Part shown: positions 26,697 through 34,816 of the stretch, piece after piece | How positions within the stretch are numbered: position 1 is the stretch's first letter | Layout: every line of letters starts with the position of its first letter | NCBI GenBank assembly: GCA_965250275.1 | Contig: OZ252297.1 | Location: 1-64,000, forward strand | Length of the DNA stretch: 64,000 nucleotides | Reading direction: 5' to 3' | Source: G965250275 sp965250275 | GTDB taxonomy: Bacteria; Pseudomonadota; Alphaproteobacteria; Rhodobacterales; Rhodobacteraceae | Notes under the pieces: model-generated | What the model saw: only the letters and a program-made list of their open reading frames with translations | Database searches by the model: none | Told to the model about the DNA's origin: nothing | Translations under genes and position numbers: made by a program

Positions 26697-27760
26697 CGGC
26701 TGGCCATGGTGGCCGCTTGATCCTTGCCCGGTTCCGGCCAGTGGACGCCTGCATCGCGAACTTCCCAATGGCGTGAGGGCAGCACATAGTCCGCCCGCAG
26801 CCGTCCCGGACCGGGAGCCGGCCAGTCCACCGTATCCAGTGCGTTTGGACCGCGATGTCCCTGATCCGGCGCCGCTGCGCCCCCGGCGCTCCGCGGTTCT
26901 GGATCCTGCAGCAACGGGTGCGCCAGCAATGCCCGAATGACACCATGCCGCCCTTCGCTGTCAAAAGGGTCAAGCGTAGCGCCACCTGCGATGACAAAAG
27001 GGCGCGTCGGTGCATCGCCCAAGGCGCCCTCAAGCAGGCGCAGCCAAAGCGCAATTTCATCGTGGTTCCGGCGCCCGTTCCGGTCCTCGGGCCCATCAAA
27101 CACAGGCGGGCCGGCACGAAAGGTCATCAGGTCCACGACTTCACCACCGGGCAATTGAATGGGAAGCATCCAATGGTTGCTGCTGGACAACCGTTGAATC
27201 GCCATCGCGGACTCCGAGGGAAAGACCGACCCATCGGGGTGCGTCGGCAAAAGCGCATCCGGGAAGTCCCTCCACAACAGCGAGGTGAAATCGCGTAGCC
27301 CATTGGGAAGAAAAGGGAACCGTGACAGTACTGCCAGTCCACTCTGGCCGGTGAACCGCCCAAACCCTTGCGCGTCCGCAGGACGGCCCGCGCGCCCATC
27401 CCCGTCCATATCAAGTCCGGTTGCGCGTCCGCTGTTGGGCTGCTGCGAAAAGAGATAGGTGTAATCGGCACCTGCCTCGCGCAATGCCGCGGCGAAGGCC
27501 TTAAGCGCGGCGCCGTCAAAGTCCCAGTCAAAGCCTTGTATCACAAGAATGTCGGGACTGGTGGCGGCGATCACCTCTATGACCGCGTTCACCTGTGGAT
27601 CATCACCGGAACGGATGTCGCGCAGCAACACCCCCGGACCAGAGCGGAAGAGTTCGACATTATAGGTCGCAAACCGGACAATCTCGGCCAGAGTAGTTTG
27701 AGGGGACGTCAGAGACAGAACCAGAATGCCGGTGGCGAGCAGCCGCCGCGCAAGATTCAT
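26651..27760 (-). CDS. Secreted endonuclease/exonuclease/phosphatase-fold protein
   Basis: This 369-residue protein has a signal peptide (about residues 1-25, ending TTLAEI) and the EEP fold: VRFATYNVELFRSGPG, then DILVIQGFDWD, then SRFPF, then RRNHDEIALW, and finally SRHKLVWVDLVL. The usual catalytic QE is QG, and the GDFN/GDxN motif reads AGGATLDPFDSEGR, lacking both aspartate and asparagine. I recall related Rhodobacteraceae proteins with a similar GGANLDP form, so part of this may be a family trait. Catalysis is uncertain. The ATG overlaps the stop of the upstream membrane protein by four bases. Confidence 0.75.
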   Translation of the reverse strand: MNLARRLLATGILVLSLTSPQTTLAEIVRFATYNVELFRSGPGVLLRDIRSGDDPQVNAVIEVIAATSPDILVIQGFDWDFDGAALKAFAAALREAGADYTYLFSQQPNSGRATGLDMDGDGRAGRPADAQGFGRFTGQSGLAVLSRFPFLPNGLRDFTSLLWRDFPDALLPTHPDGSVFPSESAMAIQRLSSSNHWMLPIQLPGGEVVDLMTFRAGPPVFDGPEDRNGRRNHDEIALWLRLLEGALGDAPTRPFVIAGGATLDPFDSEGRHGVIRALLAHPLLQDPEPRSAGGAAAPDQGHRGPNALDTVDWPAPGPGRLRADYVLPSRHWEVRDAGVHWPEPGKDQAATMASRHKLVWVDLVLTPTP

Positions 27761-28590
27761 GCCGTTTGCAGAGCTTCAGCATTGGCGTATGCGCGACGCC
27801 GCTTTTCTTCGATCAGCTCCGATATCCGAAGCATCGCAATGCCCCGCATCAGCATGCTGGCGGGCAAGAAGGCCCACGCGCTGATCATCCAGATCAGTGT
27901 TTGCGGGTTCTCCATCGTCACTGGGTCAATCAACTCAGCCGCGATCTTGATCACGGCCGGTATCATGAATGGCAACAGGACGCCGAAGATCACGTTGATC
28001 CGGCCATCGCGTTGCAGTCTCTGCACGACGTCGCCGCCGCCCGTGGGATCGAAGAGCGGCAGATTCACCCACACATTGAAGGCACCATTGTTGATCGGCC
28101 AGCCAAAGACTCTTACCGCAAAGAGATAGGCACAGATTGTGATCAAAGCGATGACATAGGCGATGGCGGATGTGAGCCGCACGGCCTGCACCGTTGGTTC
28201 TGCGGTTCCCTCAGGCAACATCAGCGTCACCAGGCGCACAGGCGAATAGGGGAAGTCGACGGCTCGCGCAGCCAGCTCGCCAACACCCGCGATAATGCGG
28301 GTCATGCCTGTGGGCTCATAGATGTGCTTGCAAATCAGGGTGAGGATAAAAACCATCGAAAACAACGAAATGAAGCGCATCCGGTTGATTGGAGGGGCAT
28401 CGCGGAATTCAACGAAGCTTGGATAGACGGAGTTGTACTCGATAAAAGTCAGCGCTGCCGCCATCATGGCGACCAGAACGACCATCTCGGTCGCGCCTGA
28501 CGCAATTCCGGGTAAAAGGAGGAACGGCGTTGCGATCAGTAGTGCAACCAATACTGCGCGCATTGCGGCGCCTGACATGCGTGCAATCAC
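27757..28590 (-). CDS. Polytopic membrane protein of unknown function
   Basis: This 277-residue protein has about seven hydrophobic segments, for example ALLIATPFLLLPGIA, MVVLVAMMAAALTFIEY, ISLFSMVFILTLI, LTSAIAYVIALITICAYLFAV and IFGVLLPFMIPAVIKI. It ends in a basic, positively charged tail (EEKRRRAYANAEALQTA). No family is recognised. The stop overlaps the ATG of the secreted EEP-fold protein, so the two form an operon; an export-associated partnership is possible but unproven. Codon GTG/ATG choices upstream do not change the membrane topology. Confidence 0.7.
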   Translation of the reverse strand: MIARMSGAAMRAVLVALLIATPFLLLPGIASGATEMVVLVAMMAAALTFIEYNSVYPSFVEFRDAPPINRMRFISLFSMVFILTLICKHIYEPTGMTRIIAGVGELAARAVDFPYSPVRLVTLMLPEGTAEPTVQAVRLTSAIAYVIALITICAYLFAVRVFGWPINNGAFNVWVNLPLFDPTGGGDVVQRLQRDGRINVIFGVLLPFMIPAVIKIAAELIDPVTMENPQTLIWMISAWAFLPASMLMRGIAMLRISELIEEKRRRAYANAEALQTA

Positions 28591-28909
28591 TGTCCGATCC
28601 CTTCAAACTGGACAGGCGCGATACGATGCCACACCCTTGTTCCAACTTGATCCCACCCTATCAGAGCGGTGTGCCTCATTGTTGCCTCATTTGTGCCGTC
28701 GTTCTGACATTCGCTCAAGAAGTAGAAACACTAGGCGATGTGTTTGGGGCAAAAACGTGGGCAAACTGGTGCGTCTTTGCATCATTTCCGGCACAACTTT
28801 AAGGCGTTCTGTGGTGCACCTACCACATATAGTGTCTGAGCGGATTTTGGTCGCAAAAAAGCCGGCCCGAAACGAAACGGGCCGGCCTTTGATTGTTTAC
28901 GAATTCGGG
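28591..28909. other. Intergenic region, no gene seen
   Basis: This 319-bp stretch lies upstream of the membrane protein (minus strand) and downstream of leuD (minus strand). It holds the leuD terminator at 28855-28886 and presumably the promoter of the membrane-protein/EEP operon. Short open frames here overlap the neighbouring genes and have no convincing start or composition. An 8-bp-loop hairpin is the only clear structure. Confidence 0.6.
28855..28886 (-). terminator. Rho-independent terminator of the leu genes
   Basis: GCCGGCCCG (28861-28869) pairs perfectly with CGGGCCGGC (28878-28886) around AAACGAAA. On the minus strand the stem is followed by TTTTTT (complement of 28855-28860), 24 bases after the leuD stop. 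Confidence 0.85.
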
Positions 28910-29515
28910 TCAGAGCCAGGGACGCTCGCTCTCGACACGGGCTTCATGGGCATCGATGGACGCTGACTTTTCCATCGTCAGCCCGATATCGTCCAACCCT
29001 TCAATCAGGCAGCGCTTCTTGAATGCATCGACCTCGAACGTGAACACCTCGCCATCGGATGTCGTGACCGTCTGCGCTTCAAGATCCACAATCATACGCG
29101 CGTTGGCGCCCTTCTCGGCGTCCTTCATCAGGACATCGACGACATCCTGCGGCAGCACAATCGGAAGAATGCCGTTCTTGAAGCAGTTGTTGAAGAAGAT
29201 GTCGGCAAAGCTCGGGGCGATGATGCAACGTATGCCAAAATCCAACAGTGCCCAGGGCGCATGTTCGCGGCTCGAGCCACAGCCGAAATTCTCTCCGGCA
29301 ACCAGGATCGATGCATCGCGGTAGGCGGGCTGGTTCAGCAAGAAGTGCTCGATCTCTTCATCCAGATGATCGTAGCGCATCTCATGAAAGAGGTTCTTGC
29401 CAAGCCCGGTTCGCTTGATTGTCTTCAGGAACTGCTTGGGAATGATCATGTCGGTATCGACGTTGATGTGCGGCAATGGTGCCGCTATTCCGGTCAGCGT
29501 TTCGAATTTTTCCAT
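28910..29515 (-). CDS. leuD: 3-isopropylmalate dehydratase small subunit
   Basis: This 201-residue protein is the swivel-domain subunit of isopropylmalate isomerase and works with LeuC in leucine synthesis. It shows NVDTDMIIPKQFLKTIKRTGLG near the start and the active-site segment LVAGENFGCGSSREHAPWAL near residue 75, then FADIFFNNCFKNGILPI. Length matches LeuD. It is the last gene of the leuC-hdeD-leuD run and is followed by a strong terminator. The ATG lies 45 bases after the hdeD-like stop. Confidence 0.96.
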   Translation of the reverse strand: MEKFETLTGIAAPLPHINVDTDMIIPKQFLKTIKRTGLGKNLFHEMRYDHLDEEIEHFLLNQPAYRDASILVAGENFGCGSSREHAPWALLDFGIRCIIAPSFADIFFNNCFKNGILPIVLPQDVVDVLMKDAEKGANARMIVDLEAQTVTTSDGEVFTFEVDAFKKRCLIEGLDDIGLTMEKSASIDAHEARVESERPWL

Positions 29516-29560
29516 TTCAGGTCTCCGGCAAGCAGGAAGGATGCACCTGCTCGCTACAGG

Positions 29561-30112
29561 TTACATTTTGAGGTTTTCGCGCAGTTCGTCGATCTTGTCG
29601 CCGTTATTGCGAATGAAGAAAGCCAGCATCAGCAGACCAACACCGTTGAAGAGCATTTCTATGCCCAGAAGCAGCCCTAGCAGGCTGGGCGCGAGCTCGA
29701 AGAAATTCGCGGTGATGTAGCCTGCCAGCAGGAGGGACAAAGCGCCCGACAACAGCATGGGCCAGAAATAGGGCGTATCGCGCATCTGAAAGGACGAGAT
29801 CAAACGCGTAAGCCCGTTGGCCGCAAAGAGGATCGTGACAAGAAGGGTGAGCGAGATGACGCCTTGCAGCGGATGATAGAGCAGCGAGCCGCCCAGAAAG
29901 ACCATCAGAACGCCAAGGGCGATGCCCAATAGCTTTCCACCGATCCCGTCCGCACCAAACCCGGCGATGAACTGAAATCCACCCACTACGATGAAGAGGA
30001 TGCCAGCCACTGTCGTGACCGCGAAAGTCGCAGCAATCGGGTTGGCAAGAACAAACACACCGAACACCAGCGACAGGAGTCCCAGCAGCAGCCATTTGAT
30101 CCAGGGTTTCAT
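29561..30112 (-). CDS. hdeD: HdeD-family membrane protein (DUF308)
   Basis: This 183-residue protein has six membrane segments in three related pairs, beginning WIKWLLLGLLSLVFGVFVLANP and ending in a charged tail. The GxxxxxFG and ANP motifs and hairpin layout match HdeD/DUF308 proteins, which are linked to acid resistance in Escherichia coli. The exact role here is unknown. It lies between leuC and leuD (31 and 45 bases of spacing), which is an unusual place for it. Whether it is functionally linked to leucine synthesis or only positioned there is open. Confidence 0.85.
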   Translation of the reverse strand: MKPWIKWLLLGLLSLVFGVFVLANPIAATFAVTTVAGILFIVVGGFQFIAGFGADGIGGKLLGIALGVLMVFLGGSLLYHPLQGVISLTLLVTILFAANGLTRLISSFQMRDTPYFWPMLLSGALSLLLAGYITANFFELAPSLLGLLLGIEMLFNGVGLLMLAFFIRNNGDKIDELRENLKM

Positions 30113-30143
30113 TTTCGTATTCCTTCTTTGTTTCGGGATCAGA

Positions 30144-31547
30144 TTACATCATTTCCCGCACATCCGTCAGCCGTCCTGTCACGGCGGCCGCCGCGGCCAT
30201 TGCTGGGCTCAGCAGGTGGGTACGCCCACCTCGGCCCTGACGCCCCTCAAAGTTCCGGTTGGACGTCGCGGCGCAACGCTCTCCCGGCTCAAGCTGATCG
30301 GGGTTCATCGCAAGGCACATTGAACATCCGGCCAGACGCCACTCAAAGCCGGCGTCCTTGAAGATATCGGCGATGCCTTCCTCTTCGGCCTGCGCCCGCA
30401 CAAGACCCGACCCGGGCACGACCATCGCGCGCACGCCGTCTTTGATCTTCTTGCCCTTCAGAATGGCAGCCGCAGACCGCAGGTCCTCGATGCGTCCATT
30501 GGTGCAGGAGCCGATGAAAACCGCATCGATCTCGATGTCGCTGAGTTTCATCCCCGCTTCCAGCCCCATGTATTCGAGCGACCGTTTCGCGGCGTCGACC
30601 TTGCCCCCCTCGAACGATGAAGGTTCCGGAACGGTGGCCGTGATGGGCAGCACGTCTTCTGGCGAGGTGCCCCATGTCACGACAGGCGCGATATCTTCAC
30701 CCTTGATCGTGACGACTTTGTCCCAATGCGCATCTTCGTCGCTGTACAGGGTTGCCCACCAATCCATGGCGTCTTCCCAGTGCGAGTCCGAAGGAGATTG
30801 CGGGCGCCCTTTCACATAAGCAAAGGTCGTTTCATCCGGAGCGATCAAGCCAGCGCGCGCGCCCGCCTCAATCGCCATGTTGCAGACCGTCATGCGCCCT
30901 TCCATCGAAAGGTCGCGAATGGCCTGACCGCAATACTCAATGACATAGCCAGTGCCGCCCGCGGTTCCGACCTCGCCGATCACGGACAGCGTGATGTCCT
31001 TCGCTGTCACACCAGGCCGCAACTGGCCGGTGATTTCGACTTTCATGTTCTTGGACTTTTGCTGAATCAGAGTCTGCGTGGCCAGGACGTGCTCAACCTC
31101 TGACGTCCCGATACCGTGCGCCAAGGCACCAAATGCACCGTGGGTCGCAGTATGACTGTCGCCGCAAACAACTGTCATGCCGGGCAGGGTCCAGCCCTGT
31201 TCGGGACCGACGATATGCACGATACCCTGGCGAATGTCAGAAACCGGATAGTAGTGCACGCCAAAATCTTTGGCGTTGCGGTCCAGTTCCTCCACCTGAA
31301 TGCGGCTTTCTTCGTTGTCGATATGTTCGTTGCGGCCGTCCGTGGTTGGCACATTGTGGTCCGGCACAGCGATGGTTTTGTGCGGTGCCCGCACCTTGCG
31401 CCCTGTCATTCGCAGCCCTTCAAAGGCTTGCGGGCTGGTCACCTCGTGCACCAGATGCCGGTCAATGTAGAGCAGGCACGTGCCGTCTTCTTCTTCGTGG
31501 GCGACGTGGGCATCCCAGATTTTGTCATAGAGTGTCTTGGGGGACAT
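30144..31547 (-). CDS. leuC: 3-isopropylmalate dehydratase large subunit
   Basis: This 467-residue aconitase-fold subunit carries the [4Fe-4S] ligand cysteines in VFIGSCTNGRIEDLR and in AGCSMCLAMNPDQL. It also shows the early VCGDSHTATHGAFGALAHGIGT segment with substrate-binding residues. With LeuD it isomerises 2- to 3-isopropylmalate. ATG 31547 follows GGGAGAGGACCC on the minus strand. It diverges from rsfS across a 342-bp region, where its promoter should lie. Confidence 0.97.
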   Translation of the reverse strand: MSPKTLYDKIWDAHVAHEEEDGTCLLYIDRHLVHEVTSPQAFEGLRMTGRKVRAPHKTIAVPDHNVPTTDGRNEHIDNEESRIQVEELDRNAKDFGVHYYPVSDIRQGIVHIVGPEQGWTLPGMTVVCGDSHTATHGAFGALAHGIGTSEVEHVLATQTLIQQKSKNMKVEITGQLRPGVTAKDITLSVIGEVGTAGGTGYVIEYCGQAIRDLSMEGRMTVCNMAIEAGARAGLIAPDETTFAYVKGRPQSPSDSHWEDAMDWWATLYSDEDAHWDKVVTIKGEDIAPVVTWGTSPEDVLPITATVPEPSSFEGGKVDAAKRSLEYMGLEAGMKLSDIEIDAVFIGSCTNGRIEDLRSAAAILKGKKIKDGVRAMVVPGSGLVRAQAEEEGIADIFKDAGFEWRLAGCSMCLAMNPDQLEPGERCAATSNRNFEGRQGRGGRTHLLSPAMAAAAAVTGRLTDVREMM

Positions 31548-31889
31548 GGGTCCTCTCCCGTAGATAAGTGGTCTTGAAAAGCGAAATTCTGTGGGTGCGT
31601 TATAGGTGCGAAAGCACGCTGCGTGCTGCGCCGAAGAAACGCTCGCGCAACCGTGCGCGGTCTTCTTGATCGATCATCGCTGCCAGAACTTGAATCATTC
31701 TGGGGAGATACATCCCGACTGGCCATCAATCAAGGTCAGCCTTGATCCGGCCCGGACCCCACAATCCTGATCGCGCGGCATGCGAATTGAGCACACCCGC
31801 GGCGAGAAGTTGCATCCGATCAAGCGTTTCATTGAACTGTCACCAAAGCAGGGCTAGGTTAGAGGTACCCAAGCACCCGGGGCATCGCG
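31548..31889. other. leuC / rsfS divergent intergenic region
   Basis: This 342-bp region separates leuC (minus) from rsfS (plus) and should hold both promoters. I see a possible 32-residue open frame at 31600-31698 (listed separately) and a small AGCACG/CGTGCT hairpin near 31613-31627. I see no tRNA, no leucine-rich leader peptide and no clear T-box or attenuator. Confidence 0.5.
31600..31698 (-). CDS. Possible 32-residue peptide upstream of leuC
   Basis: A minus-strand ATG at 31698 opens 33 codons to TAA at 31600. The predicted peptide begins MIQVLAAMIDQEDRARLRER and ends FFGAARSVLSHL; it would be a charged, amphipathic helix. There is no clear ribosome site before the ATG (the preceding minus-strand bases are CTCCCCAGA). 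It carries only three leucines and no leucine run, so it is not an obvious leader peptide. It may be chance. Confidence 0.25.
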   Translation of the reverse strand: MIQVLAAMIDQEDRARLRERFFGAARSVLSHL

Positions 31890-32327
31890 GTGCGCAAAAC
31901 GGAGGACACTGTCCTGACAACCCATGCAGAAGCGGCAATGGCCGCTGATGATCGGGCGGCAACCATGCCGACCCAAACCCAGCCAAGCAGCGAAGACCTG
32001 CTGGCACATATCCTCTCCTCTCTCAGCGATGACAAAGCCGAAGATGTCGTGCAAATTGATCTGCGCGGGAAAACGGCCATTGGCGACTACATGGTAATCG
32101 CGTCGGGTCGTTCGACACGTCAAGTTGCAGCCATGTCGGAAAAGCTGGTGGATCGGCTGAAGAGAGATTTTGGTCGCCTCTCCCGCGTCGAAGGCAAAGA
32201 GGCAGGGGATTGGGTCCTGATCGACACGGGCGATGTGATTGTACATATCTTCCGCCCCGAAGTTCGTGAGTTCTATCAGCTCGAAAAGATGTGGATGCCC
32301 AGTGGGGCGGCATCACCGGTGAATTGA
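31890..32327 (+). CDS. rsfS: Ribosome silencing factor RsfS
   Basis: The conserved RsfS/Iojap domain spans VVQIDLRGKTAIGDYMVIAS, GRSTRQVAAMSEKLVDRL, GDWVLIDTGDVIVHIFRPE and REFYQLEKMW. The protein binds uL14 on the large subunit and blocks subunit joining in starvation. The start is uncertain. The open frame begins at GTG 31890, in-frame ATGs are at 31938 and 31965, and the only good ribosome site, GGAGG at 31901-31905, points to CTG 31914. The domain itself starts after about residue 34. rlmH follows on the same strand, a common pairing. Confidence 0.9.
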   Translation: MRKTEDTVLTTHAEAAMAADDRAATMPTQTQPSSEDLLAHILSSLSDDKAEDVVQIDLRGKTAIGDYMVIASGRSTRQVAAMSEKLVDRLKRDFGRLSRVEGKEAGDWVLIDTGDVIVHIFRPEVREFYQLEKMWMPSGAASPVN

Positions 32328-32375
32328 ACCGGACCGGGCCGCCAGCCCGGTGACCAGAGCAAAGGACAGAGCGTC

Positions 32376-32846
32376 GTGCAGGTGACCGTATGCGCCGTTG
32401 GCCGGCTCCGAGCCGGCCCAGAGAAATCTCTTGTCGACGATTTTCTTCTGCGCTTCGACAAGAGCGGGCGGCAATTGGGGCTTGGCCCTGCAACTGTGAT
32501 CGAAGTCGAAGATCGGAAGCGCGGTGGGCCATCGGCCGAAGCGGCCCTTCTACAACGCGCAGCCGGCAAATGCGATCTTGTCTGCGCGCTGGATGAGCGC
32601 GGAAAAACAATGACATCACCCCAATTCGCCGAACACCTTGCCAACTGGCGCGATGCCGGTCGGACGCATGTCGGGTTCATGATCGGAGGGGCGGACGGCC
32701 TGGCTTCGGAGCTTCGCGACACTGCCGACTTCAGTTTGTCTTTTGGAAAGATGGTCTGGCCGCACATGCTTGTCCGGGTGATGCTTGCCGAACAGCTCTA
32801 TCGAGCGGCGTCGATCCTGTCAGGCAGCCCTTATCACCGCGCCTAG
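32376..32846 (+). CDS. rlmH: 23S rRNA pseudouridine(1915)-N3-methyltransferase
   Basis: This 156-residue SPOUT methyltransferase methylates pseudouridine 1915 in helix 69 of 23S rRNA. Motifs are LCALDERGK-like CALDERGKTMTS, the SAM-binding FMIGGADGLASELR, and the C-terminal knot segment MVWPHMLVRVMLAEQLYRA ending SGSPYHRA, which is diagnostic. Translation starts at GTG 32376 after AAAGGACAGAG. It follows rsfS by 48 bases; both act on the 50S subunit. Its last four bases overlap the convergent hypothetical gene. Confidence 0.95.
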   Translation: MQVTVCAVGRLRAGPEKSLVDDFLLRFDKSGRQLGLGPATVIEVEDRKRGGPSAEAALLQRAAGKCDLVCALDERGKTMTSPQFAEHLANWRDAGRTHVGFMIGGADGLASELRDTADFSLSFGKMVWPHMLVRVMLAEQLYRAASILSGSPYHRA

Positions 32847-33196
32847 TCCAGCGAGATCGTCACATACTCTCCGGACCAGCCATCGACCGAGCATTTCGCC
32901 TCGATCTGGACCTGCTTCATGCTCTCCGGAATGACAACGCCACCAAGAGACCGGGTGAACGGCTGCTCGTTGACATGTGGATGGTAAAGCGTCCGCGTCC
33001 CGAGGATCTGCCCGTCCATGGTGAGCACCCGCCAGCCGTCAGCATAATGATCCCAACCGGTGTCGGGATGCCGCAACGTGACATCGAAACGCCACGTGTC
33101 GCCGGATTTGGTTGCCTCCGCTGCTTCTATGGAAGGTGGATCGGCAAACGCCGTCGAGCCGATGAGTGACAGGATCAGAGGGGCACATATTTTCAT
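32843..33196 (-). CDS. Exported conserved hypothetical protein
   Basis: This 117-residue protein has a signal peptide (KICAPLILSLIGSTAFA, cleavage about residue 18). The mature part of about 99 residues reads as a beta-sandwich, with WRFDVTLRHPDTGWDHYADG, YHPHVNEQPFTRSLGGV and a single cysteine. The histidine cluster (DHYADGW and YHPHVNEQPF) could bind metal, but no function is known to me. The family appears conserved in alphaproteobacteria. It diverges from glcD. Confidence 0.75.
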   Translation of the reverse strand: MKICAPLILSLIGSTAFADPPSIEAAEATKSGDTWRFDVTLRHPDTGWDHYADGWRVLTMDGQILGTRTLYHPHVNEQPFTRSLGGVVIPESMKQVQIEAKCSVDGWSGEYVTISLD

Positions 33197-33272
33197 GCAT
33201 GCACGCTAGCGCAGCACGTCCGATGTTTCAGACACGATTGCGTGTAATCGCGGCCTCACCAGCATGATGTTT

Positions 33273-33301
33273 TTGTTGCCTTTCGGTGAAATTGGTAATA
33301 T
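33273..33301 (+). promoter_or_regulatory. Candidate promoter of glcDEF
   Basis: TTGTTG at 33273-33278 and TAATAT at 33296-33301 are separated by exactly 17 bases, upstream of glcD. The -10 hexamer falls inside the palindrome at 33292-33312, so a bound repressor would block polymerase. Confidence 0.5.
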
Positions 33302-33312
33302 ATTTTTACCAA
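33292..33312. promoter_or_regulatory. Palindromic operator upstream of glcD
   Basis: TTGGTAA (33292-33298) and TTACCAA (33306-33312) are perfect 7-bp arms with a TATATTT spacer. The TTGGT...ACCAA core resembles FadR-subfamily GntR operators, the family of the glycolate regulator GlcC, although their spacers are usually shorter. No regulator gene is adjacent. Confidence 0.5.
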
Positions 33313-33326
33313 AGAGGGAGATCTTC

Positions 33327-34775
33327 ATGGAAATGCCCACTCCAGACCCGTCGGTTTTGGCCCGCAAGGCTCGGTTGGCGGAACAGTTGCGCCAGGTTTT
33401 GCCCGCTGACGCCGTGATCACCGATGAGTCCGAGACGCGCGCATACGAATGTGATGCCCTGACGGCCTACCGATGCCCCCCGCTATTGGCGGTCCTGCCA
33501 TCCACCACGCAGGAAGTTTCTGACGTTTTGCGAATTTGCCATGCCGAAGGCGTGCCGGTGGTTCCAAGAGGCTCCGGCACATCGCTGGCGGGGGGCGCAC
33601 TTCCGACTGCGGACAGCGTGATACTCGGGGTGGCCCGCATGAACGAGGTTTTGGAGACAGACTACGACAACCGGATCATCCGCGTGCAGAGCGGGCGCAC
33701 AAACCTCAGTGTCACCGGCGCCGTCGAGGAAGAAGAGTTCTTCTACGCTCCCGATCCTTCAAGCCAGTTGGCCTGTGCGATTGCGGGGAACATCGCAATG
33801 AATTCCGGCGGTGCACACTGCCTGAAATACGGGGTGACCACGAACAATCTGTTGGGCGTCACCATGGTGCTTATGGATGGCACCGTTGTCGAAATCGGCG
33901 GTGCACATCTCGACGCCGGCGGGCTTGACCTGCTGGGAGTGATCTGCGGCAGCGAAGGTCAACTTGGTGTGGTCACTGAAGCGACGCTGCGCATCCTTCG
34001 CAAACCCGAAGGCGCGCGGCCCGTTCTCATGGGATTTGACAGCGCCGAAGTGGCCGGCGCCTGCGTTGCCGACATCATAAAAGCCGGTGTTCTTCCAGTC
34101 GCAATCGAATACATGGACCGACTCTGCATCGAAGTGACGGACAAGTTTTCCGGTGCGGGCTATCCGGATTGCGACGCATTGCTGATCGTGGAGGTCGAAG
34201 GATCGGAAGCCGAAATCGATGCGCAACTGGGGGTCATTATGCAGATCGCCCGCAAACACAATCCGGTCGAACTGCGCGAAAGCAAGTCCGCTGAGGAAAG
34301 CGCGAAGATCTGGCTCGGCCGCAAATCAGCCTTCGGCGCGATCGGGCAGATCAACGATTACATGTGCCTGGATGGCACGATCCCGGTGTCCGAGCTGCCG
34401 CTGGTTTTGAAGCGGATTGGCGAACTCTCCGAGCAGTATGGTTTGCAGGTCGGCAACGTTTTTCACGCCGGTGATGGCAATATGCACCCGCTGATCCTGT
34501 TTGATGCCAACAAGCCCGGCGATCTGGAGCTTTGCGAAGCGATGGGCGCCGATGTGCTCAAGCTTTGTGTAGAAGTAGGTGGTTGTCTGACCGGTGAGCA
34601 CGGCGTTGGAATCGAGAAGCGTGACCTGATGCTGCATCAGTACTCGCCAGAAGATCTGGAAGCGCAGATGGCCATCAAAGATGTCTTTGATCCTGGCTGG
34701 CTTCTGAACCCTGCGAAGGTTTTCCCGCTTTCCGTATCCGAAGACCGCCGTGCACCGAAAATCGCGGCCGAATAG
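33327..34775 (+). CDS. glcD: Glycolate oxidase FAD-linked subunit GlcD
   Basis: This 482-residue flavoprotein of the FAD-binding type 4 family oxidises glycolate to glyoxylate in a complex with GlcE and GlcF. The FAD pyrophosphate-binding region is VPVVPRGSGTSLAGGALP near residue 75, with SGGAHCLKYGVTTNNLLGV later. The C-terminal domain has GNVFHAGDGNMHPLILFD and CLTGEHGVGIEKRDLM. I start it at ATG 33327 with AGAGGGAGA upstream; the longer frame would run through the operator. glcE follows after 41 bases. Confidence 0.95.
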   Translation: MEMPTPDPSVLARKARLAEQLRQVLPADAVITDESETRAYECDALTAYRCPPLLAVLPSTTQEVSDVLRICHAEGVPVVPRGSGTSLAGGALPTADSVILGVARMNEVLETDYDNRIIRVQSGRTNLSVTGAVEEEEFFYAPDPSSQLACAIAGNIAMNSGGAHCLKYGVTTNNLLGVTMVLMDGTVVEIGGAHLDAGGLDLLGVICGSEGQLGVVTEATLRILRKPEGARPVLMGFDSAEVAGACVADIIKAGVLPVAIEYMDRLCIEVTDKFSGAGYPDCDALLIVEVEGSEAEIDAQLGVIMQIARKHNPVELRESKSAEESAKIWLGRKSAFGAIGQINDYMCLDGTIPVSELPLVLKRIGELSEQYGLQVGNVFHAGDGNMHPLILFDANKPGDLELCEAMGADVLKLCVEVGGCLTGEHGVGIEKRDLMLHQYSPEDLEAQMAIKDVFDPGWLLNPAKVFPLSVSEDRRAPKIAAE

Positions 34776-34816
34776 CGACGCCAGCGCAAGCGCCTCAATT
34801 GCAAAAAGAGAATCCG

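Noticed and set aside
28530..28802. 90-codon plus-strand open frame in the leuD upstream region
   Set aside because: It runs antisense across the membrane-protein start, with no supporting motif or ribosome site.
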